This document shows positions 8,225-20,624 of a stretch of 64,000 nt of DNA, in pieces. Both the position numbers and the translations under genes were made by a program. This DNA comes from Streptomyces sp. NBC_00568 (lineage in GTDB: Bacteria > Actinomycetota > Actinomycetes > Streptomycetales > Streptomycetaceae). Location of the stretch: NCBI RefSeq assembly GCF_026341855.1, contig NZ_JAPENW010000001.1, forward strand, positions 6,067,001-6,131,000, read 5' to 3'. Every line of letters begins with the position of its first letter. The first letter of the stretch is position 1. The notes beneath the pieces are model-generated. The model had not been told where the DNA came from. It worked only from the letters and a program-made list of their open reading frames with translations, and did not search any database.

Positions 8225-9202
8225 ATGCAGCGTCATCTCATCTCGGCCGCCGACCTCACCCGCGACGACGCCGTCCTGATCCTCGACACCGCCGAGGAGA
8301 TGGCCCGGGTCGCCGACCGGCCGATCAAGAAGCTGCCGACCCTGCGCGGCCGCACCGTGGTCAACCTCTTCTTCGAGGACTCGACCCGTACCCGGATCTC
8401 CTTCGAGGCCGCCGAGAAGCGGCTCTCCGCGGACGTCATCAACTTCACCGCCAAGGGGTCGAGCGTCTCCAAGGGCGAGTCCCTCAAGGACACCGCCCAG
8501 ACCCTGGAGGCCATGGGGGTCGACGCCGTCGTCATCCGGCACGGCGCCTCCGGAGCCCCGTACCGGCTCGCCACCTCCGGCTGGATCGACGCCGTCGTCA
8601 TCAACGCGGGCGACGGCACCCACCAGCACCCCACCCAGGCCCTGCTCGACGCCTTCACCATGCGCCGCCGCCTCGTCGGCCGGGACGCCGGGATCGGCCA
8701 GGACCTGTCCGGCAAGCGCATCACGATCGTCGGCGACGTCCTGCACTCCCGCGTCGCGCGCTCCAACGTCGACCTGCTGCACACCCTCGGCGCCGAGGTC
8801 ACCCTCGTCGCGCCGCCCACGCTGGTGCCGGTCGGCGTGGAGACCTGGCCCTGCGAGATCTCGTACGACCTCGACAGCACGCTCTCCAAGTCCGACGCGG
8901 TGATGATGCTGCGCGTGCAGCGCGAGCGGATGAACGCAGCGTTCTTCCCGACCGAGCGCGAGTACTCGCGTCGCTACGGGCTCGACGGCGACCGCATGGC
9001 GAGGATGCCCGAGCACGCCATCGTGATGCACCCCGGCCCGATGGTCCGCGGCATGGAGATCACCGCCGAGGTCGCCGACTCCGACCGCTGCACCGTCGTC
9101 GAGCAGGTCGCCAACGGCGTCTCGATCCGCATGGCCGTGCTCTATCTGCTGCTGGGCGGCAACGAGCCCGCCGTCACCCACACCCGTACCGAGGAGAAGT
9201 AA
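8225..9202 (+). CDS. pyrB: aspartate carbamoyltransferase, catalytic chain
   Basis: This 325-residue enzyme condenses carbamoyl phosphate with aspartate. FFEDSTRTRISFE near residues 50-62 is the carbamoyl-phosphate binding motif (STRTR), and HPTQALLDAF is also conserved. No regulatory chain gene (pyrI) is present, which is normal for actinobacteria. The start ATG 8225 follows a GGAG site. pyrC starts four bases after its stop. Confidence 0.97.
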   Translation: MQRHLISAADLTRDDAVLILDTAEEMARVADRPIKKLPTLRGRTVVNLFFEDSTRTRISFEAAEKRLSADVINFTAKGSSVSKGESLKDTAQTLEAMGVDAVVIRHGASGAPYRLATSGWIDAVVINAGDGTHQHPTQALLDAFTMRRRLVGRDAGIGQDLSGKRITIVGDVLHSRVARSNVDLLHTLGAEVTLVAPPTLVPVGVETWPCEISYDLDSTLSKSDAVMMLRVQRERMNAAFFPTEREYSRRYGLDGDRMARMPEHAIVMHPGPMVRGMEITAEVADSDRCTVVEQVANGVSIRMAVLYLLLGGNEPAVTHTRTEEK

Positions 9203-9206
9203 GACG

Positions 9207-10493
9207 ATGAGCAAGATTCTGATCCGTGGTGCGAAGGTGCTCGGCGGCGAGCCGCAGGACGTCCTGATCGACGGCGAGGTCATCGAGGCCGTCGGCACCG
9301 GGCTGTCCGCCGAGGGCGCGGAGGTCGTCGAGGCCGACGGCAAGGTGCTGCTGCCGGGCCTGGTCGACCTGCACACCCATCTGCGCGAGCCCGGCCGCGA
9401 GGACTCCGAGACCGTGCTGACCGGCACGCGCGCCGCGGCGAGCGGCGGCTTCACGGCCGTGTTCGCCATGGCCAACACCTTCCCGGTCGCCGACACCGCC
9501 GGTGTGGTCGAGCAGGTCTACCGGCTCGGCCAGGAGCACGGCTACTGCGACGTGCAGCCGATCGGCGCCGTCACCGTCGGCCTGGAGGGCAAGAAGCTCG
9601 CCGAGCTCGGCGCCATGCACGAGTCCGCCGCCGGCGTCACGGTCTTCTCCGACGACGGCAAGTGCGTCGACGACGCGGTGATCATGCGCCGCGCGCTGGA
9701 GTACGTGAAGGCCTTCGGCGGCGTCGTCGCCCAGCACGCGCAGGAGCCCCGCCTCACCGAGGGCGCCCAGATGAACGAGGGCGTCGTCTCCGCCGAGCTC
9801 GGTCTCGGCGGCTGGCCCGCCGTGGCCGAGGAATCGATCATCGCCCGCGATGTCCTGCTCGCCGAGCACGTCGGCTCGCGCGTGCACATCTGCCACCTGT
9901 CGACCGCCGGCTCCGTCGAGATCGTCCGCTGGGCCAAGTCCCGCGGCATCGACGTGACCGCCGAGGTCACCCCGCACCACCTGCTCCTCACGGACGAGCT
10001 GGTGCGCTCGTACAACCCGGTCTACAAGGTCAACCCGCCGCTGCGCACCGAGCGGGACGTCATGGCGCTGCGCGAGGCGCTCGCCGACGGCACGATCGAC
10101 ATCGTCGCGACCGACCACGCGCCGCACCCGCACGAGGACAAGGACTGCGAGTGGGCCGCCGCCGCCATGGGCATGGTCGGCCTGGAGACCGCGCTGTCCG
10201 TCGTCCAGCAGACGATGGTCGAGACCGGGCTGCTCGACTGGGCCGGCGTCGCCGACCGCATGTCCGTCAAGCCCGCCGCGATCGGCCGGGCCACCGGCCA
10301 CGGACGTCCCGTCTCGGCAGGTGAGCCCGCCAACCTCACGCTGGTCGACACGGCATACCGTGGGACGGTGGACCCCGCTGGCTTCGCCTCGCGCAGCCGC
10401 AACACCCCCTACGAGGGACGTGAGCTGCCGGGCCGGGTCACCCACACCTGGCTGCGGGGCAAGGCCACCCTCGTCGACGGGAAGCTCGCGTGA
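9207..10493 (+). CDS. pyrC: dihydroorotase
   Basis: This 428-residue class I zinc amidohydrolase cyclises carbamoyl aspartate. The metal motif DLHTHLREPG is near residues 52-61, and the catalytic Asp segment ATDHAPHP is near 305-312. It lies four bases after pyrB and overlaps the next gene by four bases. Confidence 0.97.
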   Translation: MSKILIRGAKVLGGEPQDVLIDGEVIEAVGTGLSAEGAEVVEADGKVLLPGLVDLHTHLREPGREDSETVLTGTRAAASGGFTAVFAMANTFPVADTAGVVEQVYRLGQEHGYCDVQPIGAVTVGLEGKKLAELGAMHESAAGVTVFSDDGKCVDDAVIMRRALEYVKAFGGVVAQHAQEPRLTEGAQMNEGVVSAELGLGGWPAVAEESIIARDVLLAEHVGSRVHICHLSTAGSVEIVRWAKSRGIDVTAEVTPHHLLLTDELVRSYNPVYKVNPPLRTERDVMALREALADGTIDIVATDHAPHPHEDKDCEWAAAAMGMVGLETALSVVQQTMVETGLLDWAGVADRMSVKPAAIGRATGHGRPVSAGEPANLTLVDTAYRGTVDPAGFASRSRNTPYEGRELPGRVTHTWLRGKATLVDGKLA

Positions 10494-11056
10494 CACCTCT
10501 CATCTCCATGGCCGCCGAACAGAAGTCGGCGGAAGTGACCGACTGGGCCGCCCGGATCGGCTGGCTCGTCGGCCTCGCCCTCTTCATCGCGCTCGTCTAC
10601 TGGCTGATGCGCGAGGGCTGGAAGTGGCGCGGCACCCTCCAGGGCGACCTGCCCGAGCTTCCCACCGCGCCGGAAGACCCCGGCCCGGTGAAACTGAGCA
10701 TGAGCGGCCGCTACCACGGCTCCACCACCGCCGGACAGTGGCTCGACCGCATCGTGGCGCACGGCCTGGGCACCCGCAGCCGGGCCGAGCTCACCCTGAC
10801 GGACGCGGGACTGGACGTCGTACGCCCCGGCGCGAACGACTTCTTCGTCCCGGCCGCGCAGCTGCGCGAGGCCCGGCTCGACAAGGGCATCGCGGGCAAG
10901 GTCCTCACCGAGGGCGGACTCCTCGTCGTCACCTGGGCGCACGGCGACAGGCTCCTCGACTCCGGCTTCCGCTCGGACCGCGCGGCCGAGCACAACGAAT
11001 GGGTCGACACCCTGACCGGCATGATCAACAAGACGGAAACGGAAGGCGCACGATGA
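10490..11056 (+). CDS. membrane-anchored PH-like protein of the pyr operon
   Basis: This 188-residue protein of unknown function has one transmembrane helix (about residues 22-44, WLVGLALFIALVYWLM) and a soluble C-terminal domain resembling a bacterial PH-like or transporter-associated domain. It sits between pyrC and carA with four-base overlaps at both ends. This position is conserved in Streptomyces pyr operons as I remember them. The GTG start overlaps the pyrC stop; ATG 10508 is a possible alternative. No role in pyrimidine synthesis is established. Confidence 0.85.
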   Translation: MTPLISMAAEQKSAEVTDWAARIGWLVGLALFIALVYWLMREGWKWRGTLQGDLPELPTAPEDPGPVKLSMSGRYHGSTTAGQWLDRIVAHGLGTRSRAELTLTDAGLDVVRPGANDFFVPAAQLREARLDKGIAGKVLTEGGLLVVTWAHGDRLLDSGFRSDRAAEHNEWVDTLTGMINKTETEGAR

Positions 11057-12202
11057 CGACCTCCACTCAGGGGAACGCCTCGCAGAGGCAGAAGGCGCTT
11101 CCCGCCGTACTCGTCCTGGAGGACGGCCGGGTCTTCCACGGCCGCGCCTACGGGGCCGTGGGGGAGACCTTCGGCGAAGCGGTGTTCTCCACCGGCATGA
11201 CCGGCTACCAGGAGACCCTCACCGACCCGTCGTACCACCGCCAGGTCGTCGTGATGACCGCCCCGCACGTCGGCAACACCGGCGTCAACGACGAGGACCC
11301 CGAGTCGCAGCGGATCTGGGTCGCCGGGTACGTCGTCCGCGACCCCGCGCGCGTGCCCTCCAACTGGCGCTCCCGGCGCTCGCTGGACGAGGAACTGCGC
11401 AACCAGGGTGTCGTCGGCATCAGCGGCATCGACACCCGCGCCCTCACCCGCCACCTGCGTGAGCGCGGCGCCATGCGCGTCGGCATCTTCTCCGGCAACG
11501 CGCTGCCCGACGCGGGCACCATGCTCGCCGAGGTGCGCCAGGCGCCCGAGATGAAGGGCGCGAACCTCGCCGCCGAGGTCGCCACCAAGGAGACGTACGT
11601 CGTCCCCGCGATCGGCGAGAAGAAGTTCACGGTCGCCGCCGTCGACCTGGGTATCAAGGGCATGACCCCGCACCGGATGGCCGAACGCGGCATCGAGGTG
11701 CACGTGCTGCCCGCGACGGCCACCGCCGAGGACGTCTACGCCATGAACCCCGACGGCGTGTTCTTCTCCAACGGCCCCGGCGACCCGGCCACGGCCGACG
11801 GGCCGGTCGCGGTGATGCAGGAAGTGCTCGCCCGCAAGACCCCGCTCTTCGGCATCTGCTTCGGCAACCAGATCCTCGGCCGCGCCCTCGGCTTCGGCAC
11901 CTACAAGCTGAAGTACGGCCACCGCGGCATCAACCAGCCCGTGCAGGACCGTACGACCGGCAAGGTCGAGGTCACCGCGCACAACCACGGCTTCGCCGTC
12001 GACGCCCCGCTCGACAAGGTCTCCGAGACCCCCTACGGCCGCGCCGAGGTCTCCCACGTCTGCCTCAACGACAACGTGGTGGAGGGCCTCCACCTGCTCG
12101 ACCAGCCGGCCTTCAGCGTCCAGTACCACCCCGAAGCGGCAGCCGGCCCGCACGACGCCGCCTACCTGTTCGACCGCTTCGTTTCCCTGATGGAGGGCCA
12201 GC

Positions 12203-12210
<8 letters not shown>
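11053..12210 (+). CDS. carA: carbamoyl-phosphate synthase, small (glutaminase) subunit
   Basis: This 385-residue subunit hydrolyses glutamine to feed ammonia to CarB. The N-terminal domain (VLEDGRVFHGRAYG) is followed by a class I glutamine amidotransferase domain with the nucleophile Cys in FGICFGNQ near residue 268 and the His/Glu pair in VQYHPEAAAGPHD. The common GHQ after the nucleophile is GNQ here. The start is ATG 11053, overlapping the upstream stop as ATGA. The stop overlaps carB by eight bases. Confidence 0.97.
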
Positions 12211-15511
<3,301 letters not shown>

Positions 15512-15520
15512 CGGCCCCGA

Positions 15521-15547
15521 GGGGGACACCGGAGACCGGTGTCCCCC
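15521..15547. terminator. 12-bp hairpin between carB and pyrD
   Basis: Arms 15521-15532 and 15536-15547 pair perfectly around AGA and are followed by TCTTC. It lies ten bases after the carB stop, inside what is otherwise one pyrimidine operon. It may be a partial terminator or an mRNA-stabilising hairpin that lowers pyrD-pyrF output. Confidence 0.65.
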
Positions 15548-15606
15548 TCTTCATGAGGCCCCCGCCCCCTGATGAGGCCCCACCGGGCTCTTTCGAGGAC
15601 ATGATC

Positions 15607-16713
15607 ATGTACAAGCTCTTCTTCAACCTCGTCTTCAAGCGGATGGACCCGGAGCAGGCCCACCATCTGGCCTTCCGCTGGATCCGGCTCGTCGCCCGCG
15701 TCCCCGTCCTGCGCACCTTCGTCGCCGCCGCGCTCGCGCCCCGCTTCAAGGAGCTGCGCACCGAGGCGTTCGGGCTGCGCATGCACGGCCCCTTCGGACT
15801 CGCGGCGGGCTTCGACAAGAACGCCGTCGCCATCGACGGGATGTCGATGCTCGGCTTCGACCACATCGAGATCGGCACGGTCACCGGGGAGCCGCAGCCC
15901 GGCAACCCCAGGAAGCGGCTGTTCCGCCTCGTGCCGGACCGCGCGCTGATCAACCGCATGGGATTCAACAACGAGGGCTCCGCGGCCGTCTCCGAGCGCC
16001 TGGCGGCCCGTACGCCCGTGTTCAGGACCGTCGTGGGCGTCAACATCGGCAAGACCAAGGTCGTACCGGAGGCCGAGGCCGCCGCCGACTACGTGAAGTC
16101 GACCGAGCGGCTGGCCGCGCACGCCGACTACCTCGTGGTCAACGTCAGCTCCCCGAACACACCCGGTCTGCGCAACCTCCAGGCCACGGAGTCGCTGCGC
16201 CCGCTGCTGACGGCCGTCCGCGAGGCCGCCGACCGCGCCGTCACCGGCCGGCGCGTCCCGCTCCTGGTCAAGATCGCGCCCGACCTCGCCGACGAGGACG
16301 TCGACGCGGTCGCCGACCTCGCCGTCGAACTCGGCCTGGACGGGATCATCGCCACCAACACGACCATCGCGCGCGAGGGACTCGGTCTGGCATCCGAACC
16401 CTCGCTGGTGAAGGAGACCGGCGGGCTGTCGGGCGCGCCGCTCAAGGCACGCTCCCTGGAGGTGCTGCGCCGCCTCTACGCGCGCGTGGGCGACCGCATC
16501 ACCCTGGTGGGTGTAGGCGGCGTCGAGAACGCCGAGGACGCCTGGCAGCGCATCCTGGCCGGCGCCACGCTGGTCCAGGGCTACAGCGCCTTCATCTACG
16601 AGGGGCCCTTCTGGGGCCGCGCCATCCACAAGGGGCTCGCCGCCCGCCTGCGGACGAGCCCGTACGCCACCCTCGCCGACGCGGTCGGCGCCGACGTGAG
16701 GAAGTCCGTATGA
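15607..16713 (+). CDS. pyrD: dihydroorotate dehydrogenase, class 2 (quinone)
   Basis: This 368-residue FMN enzyme oxidises dihydroorotate at the membrane. The N-terminal helical segment MYKLFFNLVFKRMDPEQAHH is typical of class 2 enzymes. GPFGLAAGFDKNA, NVSSPNTPGL (catalytic Ser region) and TGGLSGAPLK are conserved. I chose ATG 15607 rather than ATG 15601 because GAGGA then lies at proper spacing and the known N-terminus is MYKLFF. The stop overlaps pyrF as ATGA. Confidence 0.95.
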   Translation: MYKLFFNLVFKRMDPEQAHHLAFRWIRLVARVPVLRTFVAAALAPRFKELRTEAFGLRMHGPFGLAAGFDKNAVAIDGMSMLGFDHIEIGTVTGEPQPGNPRKRLFRLVPDRALINRMGFNNEGSAAVSERLAARTPVFRTVVGVNIGKTKVVPEAEAAADYVKSTERLAAHADYLVVNVSSPNTPGLRNLQATESLRPLLTAVREAADRAVTGRRVPLLVKIAPDLADEDVDAVADLAVELGLDGIIATNTTIAREGLGLASEPSLVKETGGLSGAPLKARSLEVLRRLYARVGDRITLVGVGGVENAEDAWQRILAGATLVQGYSAFIYEGPFWGRAIHKGLAARLRTSPYATLADAVGADVRKSV

Positions 16714-17552
16714 GCCTGGAACCCTTCGGCGCACGCCTTCGCCGTGCCATGGACGAGCGCGGTCCCCTGTGCGTCGGCATCGACCCGCACGCGTCCCTGC
16801 TCGCCGACTGGGGGCTCGGCGACGACATCGCCGGTCTGGAGCGCTTCAGCCGCACGGTCGTCGAGGCGCTCGCCGAACGGGTCGCCGTCCTGAAGCCGCA
16901 GAGCGCCTTCTTCGAGCGGTTCGGGTCGCGCGGGATCGCGGTCCTGGAGAAGTCGGTCGAACAGGCGCGGGCGGCCGGGGCGCTGGTCGTGATGGACGCC
17001 AAGCGCGGCGACATCGGCTCGACCATGGCCGCGTACGCCGAGACCTTCCTGCGCAAGGACGCGCCGCTCTTCTCGGACGCGCTGACCGTGTCGCCGTACC
17101 TGGGCTACGGCTCCCTGAGGCCCGCGGTCGAGCTGGCGCGTGAGAGCGGGGCCGGGCTCTTCGTCCTCGCGCTCACCTCCAACCCGGAGGGCGGCGAGGT
17201 GCAGCACGCCGTACGGGCGGACGGGCGCAGCGTCGGAGCGACGATGCTCGGGCACCTGGCCGCCGAGAACGCGGACGAGAGGCCGCTCGGCTCCTTCGGA
17301 GCGGTGGTCGGCGCCACCCTGGGCGATCTCTCCTCGTACGACCTGGAGATCAACGGTCCGCTCCTGGCGCCCGGAATCGGTGCCCAGGGAGCGACGGCGG
17401 CCGACCTGGCGGGCGTCTTCGGGTCCGCCGTGCGCAATGTCGTCCCGAACGTGAGCCGGGGTGTTCTGCGTCACGGTCCCGACGTCGTGGCGCTGCGCGA
17501 GTCGGCGGAGGGGTTCGCGGAGGAGATCAGGGCGGCCGTGGCGGCCGCCTGA
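16710..17552 (+). CDS. pyrF: orotidine-5'-phosphate decarboxylase, type 2
   Basis: The 280-residue enzyme completes UMP synthesis. The catalytic signature VMDAKRGDIGSTM lies near residues 94-106. The length (about 280, not 240) and the N-terminal CVGIDPH mark the long type 2 form found in mycobacteria and Streptomyces. It is coupled to pyrD by a four-base overlap and ends the operon. Confidence 0.96.
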   Translation: MSLEPFGARLRRAMDERGPLCVGIDPHASLLADWGLGDDIAGLERFSRTVVEALAERVAVLKPQSAFFERFGSRGIAVLEKSVEQARAAGALVVMDAKRGDIGSTMAAYAETFLRKDAPLFSDALTVSPYLGYGSLRPAVELARESGAGLFVLALTSNPEGGEVQHAVRADGRSVGATMLGHLAAENADERPLGSFGAVVGATLGDLSSYDLEINGPLLAPGIGAQGATAADLAGVFGSAVRNVVPNVSRGVLRHGPDVVALRESAEGFAEEIRAAVAAA

Positions 17553-17691
17553 GCCCTCCGACAGCCGTTCGACAGCCCTCCGGTGAGTGCCTCGCGGGCG
17601 CCCCGAGTCTGAATACATTCTCAAATCCGGGGAGTTATGTCGGAAATGTCGGGCTCCAGGGAGGCTGACCAGGACTTTTCCGCTGTTCTCG

Positions 17692-17720
17692 CTGACTCCG
17701 GCGCACTTGCCCGCTAGTCT
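17692..17720 (+). promoter_or_regulatory. sigma-HrdB type promoter of mihF
   Basis: CTGACT (17692-17697) and TAGTCT (17715-17720) are separated by 17 bases. This gives a leader of about 135 nt before mihF. The leader contains an inverted repeat ACCTCCC...GGGAGGT and a GTGGC/GCCAC type hairpin. I recognise no riboswitch class in it. Confidence 0.55.
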
Positions 17721-17862
17721 CCGACGAGTGGTGGCACCTCCCACGCTCTCAAGGCATCGGGGGAGGTCGGGCAAGCGTGTTGCTCGTAGCCACCCAGGTG
17801 TGGGGCGACTAGGTTCCTCACCGGTCCGTATCCGACAGTTCGACATCCGAGGTGACGTAGGC

Positions 17863-18186
17863 GTGGCTCTTCCGCCCCTTACCCCTGAACAGCGCGCAGC
17901 CGCGCTCGAAAAGGCCGCCGCGGCTCGCCGGGAGCGGGCCGAGGTCAAGAATCGACTCAAGCACTCCGGCGCCTCCCTCCACGAGGTCATCAAGCAGGGT
18001 CAGGAGAACGACGTCATCGGCAAGATGAAGGTCTCCGCCCTCCTGGAGTCCCTGCCGGGCGTGGGCAAGGTCCGCGCCAAGCAGATCATGGAGCGACTCG
18101 GGATCTCCGAGAGCCGCCGTGTACGCGGTCTCGGCTCGAATCAGATCGCCTCTTTGGAGCGCGAGTTCGGCGGTTCCGGCGCCTGA
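17863..18186 (+). CDS. mihF: actinobacterial integration host factor
   Basis: This 107-residue nucleoid-associated protein binds and bends DNA. It has a long N-terminal helix (EQRAAALEKAAAARRERAEV) and a helix-two-turn-helix domain with LPGVGKVRAKQIMERLGI near residues 65-82. The start is GTG 17863 (VALPPLTPEQR), matching the known family N-terminus; upstream codons in the same frame are not conserved. It is placed between pyrF and gmk as in S. coelicolor. Confidence 0.95.
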   Translation: MALPPLTPEQRAAALEKAAAARRERAEVKNRLKHSGASLHEVIKQGQENDVIGKMKVSALLESLPGVGKVRAKQIMERLGISESRRVRGLGSNQIASLEREFGGSGA

Positions 18187-18223
18187 GTCCTGGGCACCCC
18201 AGGATTGCTGGAATAATCGCTGC

Positions 18224-18781
18224 ATGAGTGAACGTTCGCGGCTGACCGTGCTCTCCGGCCCCTCAGGGGTCGGCAAGAGCACGGTCGTCGCTCATATGCG
18301 CAAGGAACACCCCGAGGTCTGGCTCTCGGTGTCGGCGACGACCCGCAAGCCGCGCCCCGGTGAGAAGCACGGAGTCCACTACTTCTTCGTCTCCGACGAC
18401 GAGATGGACAAGCTGATCGCCAATGGCGAGCTCCTGGAGTGGGCCGAATTCGCCGGCAACCGCTACGGAACTCCGCGGGCCGCCGTCCTGGAGCACCTGG
18501 AATCGGGTGTGCCGCTCCTCCTGGAGATCGACCTCCAGGGTGCCCGGCAGGTCCGCGAGTCCATGCCCGAGGCGCTGCTCGTGTTCCTGGCTCCGCCTTC
18601 CTGGGAGGAGCTGGTGCGCAGGCTCACCGGGCGGGGCACCGAACCGCCGGAGGTGATCGAGCGCCGCCTGGAGGCGGCCAAGGTCGAACTCGCGGCCGAG
18701 CCGGAGTTCGATGTCACCCTGGTCAACACCTCCGTCGAGGACGTGGCGCGCGAGCTGCTAGCCTTGGTGGAAGTTGTTTGA
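18224..18781 (+). CDS. gmk: guanylate kinase
   Basis: This 185-residue enzyme phosphorylates GMP to GDP. The P-loop GPSGVGKST lies near residues 11-19, and the GMP-binding SATTRKPRPGEKHGVHYFF follows. Normal length. ATG 18224 is 38 bases after mihF; no strong Shine-Dalgarno is seen. It is followed by rpoZ. Confidence 0.96.
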   Translation: MSERSRLTVLSGPSGVGKSTVVAHMRKEHPEVWLSVSATTRKPRPGEKHGVHYFFVSDDEMDKLIANGELLEWAEFAGNRYGTPRAAVLEHLESGVPLLLEIDLQGARQVRESMPEALLVFLAPPSWEELVRRLTGRGTEPPEVIERRLEAAKVELAAEPEFDVTLVNTSVEDVARELLALVEVV

Positions 18782-18819
18782 TCTTTCAGGTCAATTTTCC
18801 ACCTTTCGGAAGGCAGAGC

Positions 18820-19092
18820 GTGTCCTCTTCCATCACTGCTCCCGAGGGCATCATCAACCCTCCGATCGACGAGCTTCTCGAGGCCACCGACTCGAAGTAC
18901 AGCCTGGTGATCTACGCGGCCAAGCGTGCCCGCCAGATCAACGCGTACTACTCGCAGCTCGGCGAGGGCCTCCTCGAGTACGTCGGTCCGCTCGTCGACA
19001 CCCACGTCCACGAGAAGCCGCTGTCGATCGCCCTGCGCGAGATCAACGCGGGTCTGCTGACGTCCGAGGCCGTCGAGGGTCCCGCTCAGTAG
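18820..19092 (+). CDS. rpoZ: RNA polymerase omega subunit
   Basis: This 90-residue subunit helps fold and assemble beta-prime. Sequence SKYSLVIYAAKRARQINAYY near residues 25-44 is the conserved omega core. The GTG start is preceded by GGAAGG. Length equals that of the S. coelicolor protein as I recall it. Confidence 0.95.
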   Translation: MSSSITAPEGIINPPIDELLEATDSKYSLVIYAAKRARQINAYYSQLGEGLLEYVGPLVDTHVHEKPLSIALREINAGLLTSEAVEGPAQ

Positions 19093-19111
19093 TCGTTCAT
19101 CTGCTCATCCC

Positions 19112-19138
19112 AGGCCCGGCGGCGCGACTGCCGGGCCT
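19112..19138. terminator. hairpin after rpoZ
   Basis: The 9-bp arms AGGCCCGGC (19112-19120) and GCCGGGCCT (19130-19138) flank a nine-base loop, 20 bases after the rpoZ stop. Confidence 0.65.
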
Positions 19139-19183
19139 GTGGTGTGTCATGGAGTCGTACGTTTCCGAGCTCGGGGAGAGACG

Positions 19184-20386
19184 GTGGACAAGCCGAAGGT
19201 CGTTCTGGGCGTCAGCGGTGGCATCGCCGCGTACAAGGCCTGTGAGCTGCTGCGACGACTGACGGAGTCGGGCCACGACGTGCGCGTCGTGCCCACCGCG
19301 TCCGCGCTGCACTTCGTCGGCGCCGCCACCTGGTCGGCGCTGTCCGGCCATCCCGTCTCCACCGAGGTCTGGTCGGACGTCCACGAGGTCCCGCACGTCC
19401 GCATCGGGCAGCACGCCGACCTCGTGGTGGTCGCCCCCGCGACCGCCGACCTGCTCGCCAAGGCCGCCCACGGACTGGCCGACGACCTCCTCACCAACAC
19501 CCTGCTCACCGCCCGCTGCCCGGTCGTCTTCGCGCCCGCCATGCACACCGAGATGTGGGAGCACCCGGCCACCCAGGAGAACGTGGCGACCCTGCGGCGG
19601 CGCGGTGCCGTGGTCGTCGAGCCCGCCGTGGGACGCCTCACCGGCGTCGACACCGGCAAGGGGCGGCTGCCCGACCCGGGGGAGATCTTCGAGGTCTGCC
19701 GCCGCGTCATGGCCCGGGGGGTCGCCGAGCCGGATCTCGCCGGCCGTCATGTCGTCGTCAGCGCGGGCGGCACCCGTGAGCCCCTCGACCCCGTCCGCTT
19801 CCTCGGCAACCGTTCCTCCGGGAAGCAGGGGTACGCGCTCGCCCGCACCGCCGCCGCGCGCGGCGCCCGGGTCACGCTGATCGCGGCGAACACGGGCCTC
19901 GCGGACCCGGCCGGGGTCGACGTGGTCCAGGTCGGCACCGCCGTGCAGATGCGGGAAGCCGTACTGAAGGCGGCCCCGGACGCCGACGCGATCGTGATGG
20001 CGGCCGCGGTGGCGGACTTCCGCCCGGAGTCGTACGCGGCCGGGAAGATCAAGAAGAAGGACGGCAAGGAGCCCGAGCCGATCGTCCTGGTCCGCAATCC
20101 GGACATCCTCGCGGAGATCTCCGGGGACCGTCCGCGTCTCGGCCAGGTGGTCGTCGGGTTCGCCGCCGAGACGGACGACGTCCTCGCCAACGGACGGACG
20201 AAACTGGAGCGCAAGGGCTGCGATCTCCTGGTGGTGAACGAGGTGGGGGAGCGCAAGACCTTCGGATCCGAGGAGAACGAGGCGGTGGTGCTCGGGGCCG
20301 ACGGCAGCGAGACCCCGGTGCCCCACGGACCCAAGGAAGCACTGGCCGAGACGGTGTGGGACCTCGTGACACGCCGACTGGTGTGA
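19184..20386 (+). CDS. coaBC: bifunctional phosphopantothenoylcysteine decarboxylase / phosphopantothenate-cysteine ligase
   Basis: This 400-residue coenzyme A biosynthesis enzyme has two parts. Residues 1-180 form the flavin-dependent CoaC decarboxylase (VSGGIAAYKA near 9-18, PAMHTEMW). Residues 190-400 form the CoaB ligase (SAGGTREPLDPVRFLGNRSS, and AAVADFRP with the KIKK loop). The start is GTG 19184 after GGGGAGAG. It sits between rpoZ and metK, a conserved actinobacterial order. Confidence 0.96.
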   Translation: MDKPKVVLGVSGGIAAYKACELLRRLTESGHDVRVVPTASALHFVGAATWSALSGHPVSTEVWSDVHEVPHVRIGQHADLVVVAPATADLLAKAAHGLADDLLTNTLLTARCPVVFAPAMHTEMWEHPATQENVATLRRRGAVVVEPAVGRLTGVDTGKGRLPDPGEIFEVCRRVMARGVAEPDLAGRHVVVSAGGTREPLDPVRFLGNRSSGKQGYALARTAAARGARVTLIAANTGLADPAGVDVVQVGTAVQMREAVLKAAPDADAIVMAAAVADFRPESYAAGKIKKKDGKEPEPIVLVRNPDILAEISGDRPRLGQVVVGFAAETDDVLANGRTKLERKGCDLLVVNEVGERKTFGSEENEAVVLGADGSETPVPHGPKEALAETVWDLVTRRLV

Positions 20387-20624
20387 AGTCTCGTCCATCC
20401 CACCAGTCACCGCAAAGCTCGCAAAATCGGGCGTGGCGACCCTGGCGGAGAGCGACGGCCATGGCGCAGAATGCCCGTGCCGCAGGTCACAGGCCTTCCG
20501 AGAGGCGAGACAGGGGTCCCGCGGTGGAGTGCGACCGATAAACTGTTCTCGGACGACGCCGGGCGCAGCCCCCGTCCCGTCCACCAATGATCAGCCAGCA
20601 GCCGCTGCAACCACAGGGAGCGTT

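Noticed and set aside
17721..17862. A riboswitch in the mihF leader
   Set aside because: There are inverted repeats but no known aptamer consensus, and similar hairpins are common between Streptomyces genes.
20387..20624. A SAM riboswitch upstream of metK
   Set aside because: I could not find the conserved SAM-I or SAM-IV core segments; only a possible -10 box is visible.
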